Positions 17,120-26,064 are shown, counted from the first letter of the stretch. The stretch: 47,915 nucleotides of DNA from Verrucomicrobiota bacterium (GCA_023457715.1 JAEWKR010000094.1:1-47915); one strand, 5' to 3'. Made by a program: numbers and translations. Notes: generated from the letters alone by a model not told the origin.

Positions 17120-18382
17120 ATGCCACGAGTTTTCATCACCGGCCTCGGATTCGTCACCAGCATCGGCAACGATGCCACCACGGTGACCCGCAACCTCCGG
17201 GAACTACGCCACGGGCTCGAACTCTTCCCGCCGTTCCAACGGCCGGACATCCCGTGCAAGGTGGTGGGAACGATCAAGGAGTTCACCACGGATTCCACCG
17301 ACGCGGAGGACTGGACGTTTCCCGCGAGGTACCGGATCAAGCGGGAGCTGCTCCGGTCGATGGCCCCGAACGGACTCTTCGCTCATTGCGCCATGCTCCA
17401 GGCGGTGGAGGATGCCCGGCTCACCGAGGCGGACGTTTCCAATCCGCAAACCGGCCTTTACGCGGCTTCCGGCGGCTCGCCTTTCCTGACCAATCACCAC
17501 CACGAACGGCTGGAGAAATTTGGCGTGGCCCGGTGTTCCCCGCTCGGGATCGTGGCCTCGATCGTCGGCACGCTGAATTTCAACCTGGTCGCCGCGTTCA
17601 AGATCCTGGGCGCCTCCTGCGGATTTTCATCCGCCTGCGCATCCTCGGCGCATGCGCTGGGCTACGCGTTCGACGATCTCACCCTCGGCCGGCAAAAGCG
17701 GATGTTCGTGGTGGGCGCCGAGGATGGGAACAAGGACGCGATCCTTCCCTTTGCCGGGATGCGCACGCTTTCGCTCCAGGCCGATCCGAACCTGGCCTCG
17801 CGACCCTTCGACGCCGCCCGTGATGGGTTTGTCGGCACCGGCGGCGCGACCGTGCTCGTCCTGGAGACGGAGGACGAGGTGGCGCGGCGCGGCGTGCGGC
17901 CGTACGCCGAAGTGCTGGGCTGGGGACAGGCCTCCGACGGCTACAACGTCGCGATTTCCCATCCGGAGGGCAGCGGTTCGGCGGCGGCGATGACCCACGC
18001 GTTGCGCAGCGCCCGCGTCGCCCCGGACCAGATCGACTACGTCAACGCGCATGCCACCTCCACGCTGATCGGCGATGTGTCGGAGGCGCGCGCGATCAAC
18101 CAGGTTTTCCAGGGCGTCGCGCAACCCCCGCGCGTGAGCAGCACCAAGGCGCTCACCGGCCACGGGCTCTCCCTCGCCGGGGCGATGGAATCGGCGTTCT
18201 GCGCCCTCGCGTTGCGGGAAGGCTTCATGCCGGGCAATGCCCATCTCACGCGGCTCGAGCCCCAGTGCGCGGGCCTGAACGTGCCGACCGAAACCATCGC
18301 CACCGCGCCCACCCATGTCCTGAAGAACAGCAGTGGTTTCGGCGGCGCCAACGTGGCGGTGGTGTTCAAGCGGGTGGCGTAG
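17120..18382 (+). CDS. Beta-ketoacyl-ACP synthase (KAS I/II type)
   Basis: 420 aa, full length. The Cys-His-His triad is intact: Cys173 in SSACASSAHALG, His311 in NAHATSTLIGD, His348 in STKALTGHGLSLAGA. It condenses malonyl-ACP with an acyl chain. The N-terminal part (residues 20-80) is divergent from FabF, supporting a specialised role. It follows the ACP-dehydratase fusion by 177 bases and shares its direction, so the two probably work on the same chain. The downstream GT28-like glycosyltransferase starts 46 bases later and may attach sugar to the resulting lipid. Confidence 0.92.
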   Translation: MPRVFITGLGFVTSIGNDATTVTRNLRELRHGLELFPPFQRPDIPCKVVGTIKEFTTDSTDAEDWTFPARYRIKRELLRSMAPNGLFAHCAMLQAVEDARLTEADVSNPQTGLYAASGGSPFLTNHHHERLEKFGVARCSPLGIVASIVGTLNFNLVAAFKILGASCGFSSACASSAHALGYAFDDLTLGRQKRMFVVGAEDGNKDAILPFAGMRTLSLQADPNLASRPFDAARDGFVGTGGATVLVLETEDEVARRGVRPYAEVLGWGQASDGYNVAISHPEGSGSAAAMTHALRSARVAPDQIDYVNAHATSTLIGDVSEARAINQVFQGVAQPPRVSSTKALTGHGLSLAGAMESAFCALALREGFMPGNAHLTRLEPQCAGLNVPTETIATAPTHVLKNSSGFGGANVAVVFKRVA

Positions 18383-18428
18383 CGGATTCCACCGCGTCAC
18401 CGGTCATTCCCTGCGTCGCCCTTTCCTG

Positions 18429-19688
18429 ATGGCCAAATTGCGCATCCTGGTCCTCACCTCCAGCACCGGTGGCGGGCATGACGCCCGCGCCGAGGCGTTC
18501 GCCGAGTGGTGCTTCCAGCTGTACCGCCACCAGGTGGATGTGCGGATCGAGCAGATGCTGGAGCAGTCCTCGGTGGTGAACCGCACCGGGGTCACGCTCT
18601 ACAATCGGATCCAGAAAAGCGCTCCCTGGGTGCACAAGGTGTTCTACGCGCTGGTCGAACTGCTCAGCTACCTCAACGCGCGGGATGTCACCTTCGGCGC
18701 CGGCTATTTCTCGCAGGTGGTCCGCGAGTACCAGCCTCACCTGATCTTCAGCGTGCACGACTGTCTGAATCGCGGGTACTTCCCGGCGGCGCGGCGGATC
18801 CTGGGCGCGGACAACGTGCGGTGCGCGACCTACTGCGGCGAGTTCTCCGGCGGCTGGGGCTACTCGCGCAACTGGATCGAGCCGAGTGTGGATCTCTATT
18901 TCTCGCGCACCCGGACGGCGAATGACTACGCCATCAGCCGCGGGATCCCGGCCGCCCGTACGCGCGTCCGCGGATACCTGATGCTGCCGCGGGCGCATGT
19001 CGAGGTGCTCACGCTGGCGGAGCGCCGGCAGTTCCGCATGCGCCGGCTCGGGCTGGATCCCGACCGCTTCACGGTGTTCCTCGCCACCGGCGGCAACGGC
19101 GCGAACAACCACTTCGACCTCCTGCCGTCGTTGCTGAAACACGCGAAGCAGGTCCAGGCGATCGTCATCTGCGGCAAGAACAAGCAGACCTACAACGATC
19201 TCGTGCACTGGCGCGCGACCCACCCCGAGTTCACCTGCTACGTCGAAGGCTACTCGGAAGTCGTGCACCTGCTCATGCAGGCGAGCGACGCCATCGTCAC
19301 CCGCGGCGGCACGACCACGTGCGCGAAGGCGCTGCATTTCCAATGTCCGATCGTGTTCAACGCGTTCGGCGGCATCATGCCCCAGGAGCAGCTCACGTGG
19401 AAATTCTTCCGCAACGGCGCGGGCTCTGAAAAGGTCGAAAGCGCCGCGGATTTTTCCCGGATCATCGACCGCTGGATGGCAACGCCGGCCGAGTATGCCC
19501 GCGCCCGCGAGACCTTCCTCCAGTTGCGCTACGAGGAGGACCCCACGCTGCTGATCGACGAGCTGGTCGGCCTGGGCAACGAGGTCGCGGGTGAAAAGCT
19601 GGAGCGGCTGCCCTGGCCGGCGGCTCCCGGGACCGGGCGGACGACGAAGGCGGTGCTCGCCGGGGTCACGGGCCGGGTTTCAGGTTAG
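18429..19688 (+). CDS. GT28-type glycolipid glycosyltransferase (MGDG synthase-like)
   Basis: 419 aa, GT-B fold. The N-terminus RILVLTSSTGGGHDARAEAF is the signature of the MGDG synthase/UgtP/MurG group (GGGH loop). The N-terminal half matches the MGDG-synthase N-domain layout (LYNRIQKSAPW, PHLIFSVHDCLNRG). The donor domain has FLATGGNGANNHFDLL and ASDAIVTRGGTTTCAKAL, equivalent to the UDP-sugar site GGxTTxEAL. It likely moves a hexose to a lipid acceptor such as diacylglycerol or ceramide at the inner membrane. ATG at 18429 is chosen because the GGGH motif follows within 20 residues. The stop codon lies inside a short repeat array (locus L). Confidence 0.85.
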   Translation: MAKLRILVLTSSTGGGHDARAEAFAEWCFQLYRHQVDVRIEQMLEQSSVVNRTGVTLYNRIQKSAPWVHKVFYALVELLSYLNARDVTFGAGYFSQVVREYQPHLIFSVHDCLNRGYFPAARRILGADNVRCATYCGEFSGGWGYSRNWIEPSVDLYFSRTRTANDYAISRGIPAARTRVRGYLMLPRAHVEVLTLAERRQFRMRRLGLDPDRFTVFLATGGNGANNHFDLLPSLLKHAKQVQAIVICGKNKQTYNDLVHWRATHPEFTCYVEGYSEVVHLLMQASDAIVTRGGTTTCAKALHFQCPIVFNAFGGIMPQEQLTWKFFRNGAGSEKVESAADFSRIIDRWMATPAEYARARETFLQLRYEEDPTLLIDELVGLGNEVAGEKLERLPWPAAPGTGRTTKAVLAGVTGRVSG

Positions 19689-19744
19689 CAGGTGACAGGT
19701 TGCACGTCCGACGCGTGACCGGTGCGTGGCGTGCAACGAAACCC
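19675..19744. repeat. Short inverted array overlapping a stop codon (locus L)
   Basis: Units CAGGTTA, CAGGTGA, CAGGTTG run from 19681 and lead into GTTGCACG (19699-19706). The sequence CGTGCAACGAAACCC (19730-19744) is the inverted counterpart of the outer parts (GGGTTT and GTTGCACG). The TAG stop of the upstream glycosyltransferase (19686-19688) is part of the array. Confidence 0.65.
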
Positions 19745-19809
19745 GCAACTTGTATCCCGGAAGCCTGCGCCTCTAGCTTGCACGGTTCAATCTGGTAACT
19801 CCCCTTCGC

Positions 19810-21018
19810 TTGGCTGACGCCCCCGTCATCACCTATCTTTTCACGACCTTCCCGCAGAGCACGGAGACGTTTCTCCAGCGTGAGATCATCGCCATGCGCG
19901 CGCACGGCGTGCCGTTGCAGTTATATTCGCTTTGGGGCGGCGGCGGCACTTTCCGCGGCGTCCGCGTGCACACCTTCAACAAATGGCGCCTGCTCACGCT
20001 GCTCTGGATGATTCCGTACGAGAGCTCGCGCCGGCCGGACGTGCTGAAGCAGTTGTTGCGCGGCCTGTGCACCCGGCGGGCTCCGTCGTGGCTCAATTTC
20101 TGGGAGAACATGCTGGGCGCCGGGTTTGCCTGCCTTTTCGCCCGCCGGTTTCGGCGCGACCGGCCGCAGTGGATTCATGCCGCGTGGGGCGGGGCGCCGG
20201 CGACGGCCGCCTGGCTGCTCTGGCGGCTGGACGGCCACCGGTATTCGGCCGCGGCCCACGCGTATGATATTTATGAACACGGCGGTGACTGGTGGCTGGC
20301 CGAGAAGCTCGCCCCCGCCGCCTTCGTCCACACCTCGACGGAAATGGCGCGGCGTTCGTTGCTCGAGCGCGGGCTGCCGGAGGCAAAGGTCGTCTGCATC
20401 CGCCGCGGCCTGGATCGTCTGCCGCTGCTGAAACCGCTCCGGCGCTCGCGTTCGCCCCTTCACCTGGTGGCGGTGGCACGGCTGGTGGAGAAAAAAGGCC
20501 TCGACCGCCAGCTGCGGATCTATGCGGCGCTGGCGGCGTCCGGGGTCGAGTTCGAGGCGCGGATCATCGGTGAAGGCCCCTTGCGGGCGCAGCTGGAGAC
20601 CCTGGCCGGCACGCTGGGGATCGGCTCGAAGGTCACGTTTGCCGGGCACCTCCCGCAACACGAAGTGTGGGACCAGCTCGCCTGGGCGGATGCGCTCCTG
20701 CACACCGGCGTGGTCGCTCCCAGCGGCGATCGCGACGGGCTGCCGAACGTGATCCCGGAAGCGATGGCGGCGGGGGTCGTCGTGTTGACCTCGCCGGCTG
20801 CGGCGACGACCGAGGCGATCGCGCCCGGCGTCACCGGCCTGGTGCTGGATGTGGAGGCCAGCCACGCCTGGGTGGCGGCGTTGCGGCGGCTGAGGGATGA
20901 CGATCCGTGGGCCGAGGCGCTGCGGGCGGGGGCGCGAGCGTGGGTCGAAGAGCACTTCGATGCGCATCGCAACGCGGCGCGGCTCCTGGCAGAGTTCAGG
21001 CACGCCCTTCCGGCATGA
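19810..21018 (+). CDS. Family 4 glycosyltransferase (first of a pair)
   Basis: 402 aa, GT-B. The N-terminus VITYLFTTFPQSTETFLQREI is the typical start of a subgroup of GT4 enzymes from exopolysaccharide clusters. The donor domain contains VARLVEKKGLDRQLRIYAAL, IIGEGPLRAQLETLA and the EX7E-like stretch DGLPNVIPEAMAAGVVV. The start is TTG at 19810 because the conserved first strand begins six codons later and no ATG is available until the helix after it. It is coupled to the next glycosyltransferase by an ATGA overlap. Substrate unknown; it probably builds a surface polysaccharide or glycolipid head group. Confidence 0.87.
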   Translation: MADAPVITYLFTTFPQSTETFLQREIIAMRAHGVPLQLYSLWGGGGTFRGVRVHTFNKWRLLTLLWMIPYESSRRPDVLKQLLRGLCTRRAPSWLNFWENMLGAGFACLFARRFRRDRPQWIHAAWGGAPATAAWLLWRLDGHRYSAAAHAYDIYEHGGDWWLAEKLAPAAFVHTSTEMARRSLLERGLPEAKVVCIRRGLDRLPLLKPLRRSRSPLHLVAVARLVEKKGLDRQLRIYAALAASGVEFEARIIGEGPLRAQLETLAGTLGIGSKVTFAGHLPQHEVWDQLAWADALLHTGVVAPSGDRDGLPNVIPEAMAAGVVVLTSPAAATTEAIAPGVTGLVLDVEASHAWVAALRRLRDDDPWAEALRAGARAWVEEHFDAHRNAARLLAEFRHALPA

Positions 21019-22049
21019 TCTATTTCGACACCACGAAAAGCGGCGCGGCGACGCATCGTTCGGGTCTGACCCGGGTGTCGCGCCGGCTGCGGCAGGAACT
21101 GGGCGCGGCGGCCGTGCCGGTGGCGTGGCCGGCTCCGCACGACGCCCGGACCGTCGCGCGCCTCTCGGCCACCGACTGGTACTTCACGGCGGAGCTGTTC
21201 TCCGCGGCGGAGCGGACCGGCTTTGATGACTTTCTGGCTGCGCGGCCGCTGCGCACCGCAGCGCTGTTTCACGACGCCATCCCGCTCAAGCTGCCGCACA
21301 TCACCTGGCCGCAGAGCGTGGCCCGGCATCCCGGCTACCTCAAGCGGCTCGCGGCGTTCGACCGGGTGTTCGCCGTCTCCCGCGCGAGCAAGGACGAACT
21401 GGAAGGCTTCTGGCGCTGGCAGGGGCTGCGCGTGACGCCGCCCGTCGACGTGCTCGCGCTCGGCGCCGACTTCGCCGCCGCGACGGAACGCGCGGGGATC
21501 GCTCCGCCTCCCGGCCGGCCGCAGTTGCTGGCCGTGGGCATCCTGGAGCCGCGGAAGAATCAGGGCTTCCTGCTCGACGTCTGCGAGCGGCTCTGGGCGG
21601 ACGGACTTGATTTCGAACTGCATCTGATCGGCCGCGAGAATCCGCACTTCGGCGGCCCGATTGTCGCCGCGCTTCGGCAGCTCCGGCGGGCGGGGCGGCC
21701 CGTGCAGTGGCATGGCGCGGCGGACGATGCGACGCTGCAGGAGCGCTACGCGCAGGCGCGCGCCACCGTATTTCCAACGATCGCCGAGGGCTGCGGACTT
21801 CCGCTCCTGGAGTCGCTGCAGCTCGGCGTGCCGTGCGTGTGCAGTGACCTGCCGGTGCTGCGCGAGAACGCCGACGGCGGCGGCTGTGTCCCGGTGCCGG
21901 TGAATGAGGCGGACGCGTGGTGTGCTGCGCTGCGGCGCCTCCTGACGGACGATGCGTGGGTCGCCGCACTGCGGGTACAGGCGAAAGCGCGCGTGCTGCC
22001 CGCCTGGGCTGACACGGCGAAAGCCCTGCGTGCCGCGCTCGGGGTATAG
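21015..22049 (+). CDS. Family 4 glycosyltransferase (second of a pair)
   Basis: 344 aa. Starts MIYFDTTKSGAATHRSGLTRVSRRL, with a short N-terminal domain, then ALFHDAIPLKLPH and RVFAVSRASKDEL, typical of mannosyl- or rhamnosyltransferase-type GT4 proteins. The donor domain has LLAVGILEPRKNQGFLLDVCE and FPTIAEGCGLPLLESLQLGVPCV, which is the EX7E motif. The ATG overlaps the preceding stop by 4 bases, so the two enzymes are made together and likely act on the same acceptor. An inverted repeat follows the stop. Confidence 0.87.
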   Translation: MIYFDTTKSGAATHRSGLTRVSRRLRQELGAAAVPVAWPAPHDARTVARLSATDWYFTAELFSAAERTGFDDFLAARPLRTAALFHDAIPLKLPHITWPQSVARHPGYLKRLAAFDRVFAVSRASKDELEGFWRWQGLRVTPPVDVLALGADFAAATERAGIAPPPGRPQLLAVGILEPRKNQGFLLDVCERLWADGLDFELHLIGRENPHFGGPIVAALRQLRRAGRPVQWHGAADDATLQERYAQARATVFPTIAEGCGLPLLESLQLGVPCVCSDLPVLRENADGGGCVPVPVNEADAWCAALRRLLTDDAWVAALRVQAKARVLPAWADTAKALRAALGV

Positions 22050-22088
22050 CCGCTGGCTGCAGTCGTCCCGCCGGGGCTTGGGTAGGTG

Positions 22089-22169
22089 GTCCCGCCTTCA
22101 GGCGGAAGAGGGGGCTTGCGCACTCCTTGCGGTGGACAATTTCGTTCGGATTCCGCCTGAAGGCGGGAC
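22089..22169. repeat. 18-bp inverted repeat between convergent genes (locus M)
   Basis: GTCCCGCCTTCAGGCGGA (22089-22106) is perfectly inverted at 22152-22169, with 45 bases between. Each arm is itself a small hairpin (CCGCCTTCAGGCGG). It lies between the convergent glycosyltransferase and alpha-oxoamine synthase genes. This looks like a dispersed GC-rich palindrome rather than a phased array; a role in transcription ending is plausible. Confidence 0.85.
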
Positions 22170-22219
22170 TACGTACTCAAACCACGAGCGTCCAAAGCCC
22201 ACCGCTACCGCCTGCCGCT

Positions 22220-23419
22220 TCACAATCGCTTGGCGGCGTACGCGATCGCTTCGGCCACCTTCTCCAACTGTTCCTCGGTGTGCATGGCCGAGACGGCGGT
22301 CCGGATCAGATCCTTGCCTGCGGGAACCGCGGGCGCGATCGACATCACCGTAAACACGCCGTGCTCGAGCAGCGCGCGCCAGAAGGGGTAAACCTTTTCC
22401 TTTGAACCCAGCACGATGGGGATCGCGGGGGTTTCACTTTCCCACGTGTCCAAACCCAGGGCTTTCAGGATGGCCTTGAACTTGCGGGTGTTCGCCCAGA
22501 GCCGCTCCAGGTGCTGCGGCTCCGTGCGCATCACCTCCAGCGCCGCCTGGGCGGCCGCCGCCTGGGCGGGACTGATCGCGGCCGAAAAGGTCGTCTGCTT
22601 TGAATTGGTCCGCAGGTACTCGATCACGTCCCGCGAGCCCGACACGAAGCCGCCCACGCTGGCCAGCGACTTGGACAGGCTTCCGCAGAGGACGTCTACC
22701 TTGTCGTTCAGGTTGTAGTGATCGACCGTGCCGCGGCCCTGCCGCCCGAGGACGCCGAAGCCGTGCGCATCGTCGAGCACGGTGAAGCAGCCATGTTCCT
22801 CGGCGATCTCGGTGAGCTCGGGCAGCCGCGCGATGTGCCCTTCCATCGAATACACGCCCTCGACCACGAGCAGCTTGGCGGCGTCGGTCGCGGTCGCGTT
22901 GATCACCTGCCGCAGGTCGTCAGGATTGTTGTGCGAGAAACGCTCCACGGTGGCCGTCGACAGCCGGATGCCGTCCCACAGGCACGAGTGGATGTTCTTG
23001 TCGGCGAAGATCACATCGCCCTTTTGGGCGAACGCCGCCACCGACGACATGCACGAAAGATACCCGGCGGCGTGAACGTGGCACGCCTCCCGACCAAGGA
23101 AATCCGCCAGCTTTTCCTCCAGCTCCAGGTGGAACGCGCGGGACCCGTTGGAGATTCGCGCACCGTTGGTGCTCGTGCCCCATTGTTTCAACGCCGCCTG
23201 CGAGGCCTCGATGACCTTCGGGTGGTAGGACAGCCCGAGGTAGTCGTTGCTGGACAACATGATCATGTCCCGGCCGTCGAGGCGCACGGTGGTGCCGCGC
23301 TGCGACTCCATGGCATGATAGTACGGCGCGTATTTCAGCCGCATCTTCGTGGCGTAATCCTCCGCGCAACGGGTGAGGACCGCCTTCTTGCTCTTGTGGC
23401 TGAAAAAAGACAACGCCAT
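22220..23419 (-). CDS. Alpha-oxoamine synthase family (SPT/KBL/BioF-like)
   Basis: 399 aa, fold-type I PLP enzyme that joins an amino acid to an acyl-CoA with loss of CO2. Visible are NDYLGLSYHPKV, GTSTNGARISNGSRAFHLELE, VVEGVYSMEGHIARLPEL, VLDDAHGFGVLG and SLSKSLASVGGF with the PLP Lys. BioF, glycine C-acetyltransferase and serine palmitoyltransferase share these. The N-terminal YAPYYHAMESQRGT region resembles bacterial serine palmitoyltransferases more than BioF as I recall them. With a KAS, an ACP-dehydratase and a ceramide/diacylglycerol-type glycosyltransferase next door, sphingolipid formation is possible but unproven. ATG at 23419 is chosen; the reading to 23500 runs into a repeat array. 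Confidence 0.8.
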   Translation of the reverse strand: MALSFFSHKSKKAVLTRCAEDYATKMRLKYAPYYHAMESQRGTTVRLDGRDMIMLSSNDYLGLSYHPKVIEASQAALKQWGTSTNGARISNGSRAFHLELEEKLADFLGREACHVHAAGYLSCMSSVAAFAQKGDVIFADKNIHSCLWDGIRLSTATVERFSHNNPDDLRQVINATATDAAKLLVVEGVYSMEGHIARLPELTEIAEEHGCFTVLDDAHGFGVLGRQGRGTVDHYNLNDKVDVLCGSLSKSLASVGGFVSGSRDVIEYLRTNSKQTTFSAAISPAQAAAAQAALEVMRTEPQHLERLWANTRKFKAILKALGLDTWESETPAIPIVLGSKEKVYPFWRALLEHGVFTVMSIAPAVPAGKDLIRTAVSAMHTEEQLEKVAEAIAYAAKRL

Positions 23420-23488
23420 GGGCACCGAAAGGTTGAAGGGCCGTGGGGCATTGGCAAGCCCGCCGGGCGAGGACGCCCGGACGGGAAT

Positions 23489-23755
23489 TTCAGGTTTCAA
23501 ATTTCAGATTTCAGATCGAATGCGCGGATCCACGCCGTTCCGCCGGTGCGAGCCTATCCGTTCGACCTGGATTCCGAAGTAGCCACAGAGAGCACAGAGC
23601 TCCGACGAGGAGGACACGGAGGCTCAGTCCTTGGACAAACCTGTTCATTGCGTGACGCCCAAGACAGTCGCAGCGCCCCCCTCCGGCTCGGCTCTGATTG
23701 GGCCTCTGTGACCTCTGTGCAAAATCGGTATTCAGGTTCAACTTTCAGATTCCGG
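23489..23755. repeat. Heptamer and decamer arrays between divergent genes (loci F and K)
   Basis: The 403-base gap between the alpha-oxoamine synthase start and the VOC gene start holds no gene. It carries heptamers ATTTCAG, GTTTCAA, ATTTCAG, ATTTCAG (23489-23519) and a direct degenerate copy at 23731-23755. Between them is an inverted decamer pair: CCACAGAGAGCACAGAG (23583-23599) facing CCTCTGTGACCTCTGTGC (23703-23720). So two array types are nested at one junction. Confidence 0.8.
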
Positions 23756-23822
23756 CGGAGCCGGATTCCCGATGTCCGCCGGCGGGCGGTTCGTTCGTTG
23801 AGATCATGAAACCATCCACCAC

Positions 23823-24299
23823 ATGAATACTCAGACCACCACCCGTCCCACGGCCGGCGCCGCGAAACTCGGCACCGTCACCCCCTACCTGTGTTTCCAT
23901 GGCCGCTGCGAGGAGGCGCTCCGCTTCTACCAGCAGGTTCTCGGCGCGCAGATCACCTCGCTGGCGCGATTTTCGGACCTGCCGCCAGGCGCGTGCGAAA
24001 TGCCGATCGAGGGCAACAACGTCATGCACGCCGCCTTCAGGGTGGGACAGTCGGAACTCTTTGCCAGCGATGGTTGTCCGGGCGAGGCCCCGGCCGGGGG
24101 CGGGTATTCGCTCTCCGTCGCCATCGACGAGCCGGCGACCGTCGATGCACTGGCGAGCCAGCTCGCGGTTGGCGGCCGCGTGGACATGCCGCCGGACGAG
24201 ACCTTCTTCGCGCGGCGGTTTGCCATCGTGACGGACCGCTTCGGCGTCAGCTGGATGCTCATTGCGCCGGCGGCGGAAAAAGCCGGCGCAGGCGCCTGA
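23823..24299 (+). CDS. VOC-family protein (PhnB/glyoxalase-like)
   Basis: 158 aa. A vicinal-oxygen-chelate fold of the PhnB/3-demethylubiquinone type: VTPYLCFHGRCEEALRFYQQVLGAQ at the N-terminus, MHAAFRVGQSELFASD and a C-terminal FFARRFAIVTDRFGVSWMLIAP. The usual metal ligands of true glyoxalases are not all present, and the family's function is mostly unknown. It precedes a DGPF/YCII protein and an ECF42-type sigma factor in the same direction, a combination in which VOC proteins are common. Likely a target of that sigma factor. Confidence 0.85.
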   Translation: MNTQTTTRPTAGAAKLGTVTPYLCFHGRCEEALRFYQQVLGAQITSLARFSDLPPGACEMPIEGNNVMHAAFRVGQSELFASDGCPGEAPAGGGYSLSVAIDEPATVDALASQLAVGGRVDMPPDETFFARRFAIVTDRFGVSWMLIAPAAEKAGAGA

Positions 24300-24373
24300 C
24301 CGGGCCCAGCGCGTCATCAAGGACTGTCCGCTTTGCGCTGCGGCCAAAACCCATAAACTGAATCTCCCACCCC

Positions 24374-24781
24374 ATGAATTCGAAGCAGCCCTTTCTTCTC
24401 TTGTTTCGCGACGCCCCGGGCGCCTACGCGGCGATGTCGGCCGAGCAACGGCAGCAACTGATGCACCAGTGGAATGCCTGGTACGATGGCCTGGCCGCCA
24501 CCGGCAAGGTTCAGCACGGCCATCCGCTGGAGGGGCAGGGCCGGGTGGTCTCGGGACCGCGGGGCGAGAAGATCACAGACGGACCGTTCGCCGAGAGCAC
24601 GGAGGGCGTCGGCGGGTACTTCTTCCTCACCGTCGACGGGCTCGAGGAGGCCACCGAGATCGCGCGCGGCTGTCCCAGTCTCGCGCACGGCATGACCGTC
24701 GAGGTGCGCCCGGTGGCGGACGCGTGCGGTGCGCTCGGGGTGCGCGGGCGGCCGGCGCGGACGGAAGCGGCGCTGGCCTGA
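24374..24781 (+). CDS. YCII-related DGPF-domain protein
   Basis: 135 aa. The family's defining motif is present: KITDGPFAESTEGVGGYFFL (DGPF). The fold is ferredoxin-like (YCII/PF03795), beginning LLLFRDAPGAYAAMSAEQ. Enzymatic activity is not established for the family. DGPF proteins are the conserved neighbours and regulatory targets of ECF42 sigma factors, and one follows here after 14 bases. ATG at 24374 follows a non-coding gap of 74 bases after the VOC gene. The family's partner role in ECF42 regulation is known only from genetic work; what this one senses is unknown. Confidence 0.9.
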   Translation: MNSKQPFLLLFRDAPGAYAAMSAEQRQQLMHQWNAWYDGLAATGKVQHGHPLEGQGRVVSGPRGEKITDGPFAESTEGVGGYFFLTVDGLEEATEIARGCPSLAHGMTVEVRPVADACGALGVRGRPARTEAALA

Positions 24782-24795
24782 ATGGCCTGAACGCA

Positions 24796-26064
24796 GTGAG
24801 CGCGCCGAATCCTTCGCAGGTCGTCGAGCACTTCTTCCGCCACGAGTCAGGGCGTCTGCACGGCGCGCTGTTGCGCCTGGTGGGCCCGGGTAATCTCTCG
24901 CTGGCGGAGGATGTGGCGCAGGGCGCGCTGCTCCAGGCCATGCGGACTTGGGCGATCGGCGGCATCCCGCCGAACCCGTCGGCGTGGATCACCCGCGTCG
25001 CGATGAACCTCGCGAAGGACGCGCTCCGCCGGCAGCGGATGGCGAACGGGAAGGAGGATGCGATTGTCACGCACCTGGAGCAGCTCAGCCCGGGCACCGG
25101 TGAGCCCGTGGAGCCGGATGAGCATGCGCTGCGCGACGACGCGCTGCGTCTGATGTTTGTCTGCTGCCACCCCGTGCTGACGCCGGATGCCCAGGTTGTG
25201 CTCGCGCTGAAAGTGCTGTGCGGCTTCAACACCGCGGAGATCGGCCGGGCGTTTTTGAGCAGCGACGCGGCGATCGAGAAGCAGCTGACGCGCACGAAGC
25301 AGAAGATCCGCGACGCGGGCGTCGCGTTCGAGATTCCCGCCGGCGCGGCGCTCGAGGGGCGGCTCGACGGCGTGCTGGCCGCGCTCTATCTGCTGTTCAA
25401 TGAGGGGTACAAGGCCTCCTCCGGCGACCGCCTGCTGCGGGAGGACCTGTGTGAGGAGGCGATCCGGCTGACGACGTTGCTCGTGGCCCATCCCGTCGGC
25501 GATGTCCCGCGGGCTCACGCACTGCTCGCTCTGATGCTGCTCATCGCGGCCCGCTTCCCAGCCCGCGTCGACGAGCAAGGTGACATCCTGCGGCTCGACG
25601 ACCAGGACCGGTCGAAATGGGATCAGCGGCTTATCGGTCGCGGCTTGCACGAACTGGTGCGGGCGGCGGTGGGTGACGCCGCGAGCGAGTACCATCTCCA
25701 GGCCGGAATCGCGGCCCTCCACTGCACCGCCAGCGATTACGCCTCGACCAACTGGCCGCAGATTCTCCGACACTACGATGCCCTCTACCGGCTGAAACCG
25801 TCGCCCGTGGTGGCGTTGAACCGGGCGGTGGCGGTGGCCCAGGTGCAAGGGGCGGAGGCCGGTTTGCGGGAGGTGGCGGCGATCCCCCAGGCCGACCGGC
25901 TTGACCAGCACTACCTCTACCACGCAGTGAAGGGGGAACTCGAATGGCGCCGCAACGATTTCGAGCGAGCCGCCGCGTGCTTCCGCCAGGCGTTGAAACT
26001 GGCACAGGTGGGCCCCGAACAAGTGTACCTGACCCGCATGCTCGAACGCGCGCTGCCGGGGTGA
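24796..26064 (+). CDS. ECF42-type RNA polymerase sigma factor
   Basis: 422 aa, more than twice a plain ECF sigma factor. Sigma region 2 is at about 5-85 (LSLAEDVAQGALLQAMRTW and NPSAWITRVAMNLAKDALRRQ). Region 4 is at about 110-170 (LALKVLCGFNTAEIGRAFLSSDAAIEKQLTRTKQKIR). It is followed by a long helical, TPR-like C-terminal extension (DUF6596; LYLLFNEGYKASSGDRLLREDLCEEAIRLTTLL). Members have no anti-sigma factor; the extension is needed for activity. The start is GTG at 24796, since frames upstream have no homology and the DGPF gene ends 14 bases before. It probably controls the VOC and DGPF genes. Confidence 0.92.
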   Translation: MSAPNPSQVVEHFFRHESGRLHGALLRLVGPGNLSLAEDVAQGALLQAMRTWAIGGIPPNPSAWITRVAMNLAKDALRRQRMANGKEDAIVTHLEQLSPGTGEPVEPDEHALRDDALRLMFVCCHPVLTPDAQVVLALKVLCGFNTAEIGRAFLSSDAAIEKQLTRTKQKIRDAGVAFEIPAGAALEGRLDGVLAALYLLFNEGYKASSGDRLLREDLCEEAIRLTTLLVAHPVGDVPRAHALLALMLLIAARFPARVDEQGDILRLDDQDRSKWDQRLIGRGLHELVRAAVGDAASEYHLQAGIAALHCTASDYASTNWPQILRHYDALYRLKPSPVVALNRAVAVAQVQGAEAGLREVAAIPQADRLDQHYLYHAVKGELEWRRNDFERAAACFRQALKLAQVGPEQVYLTRMLERALPG

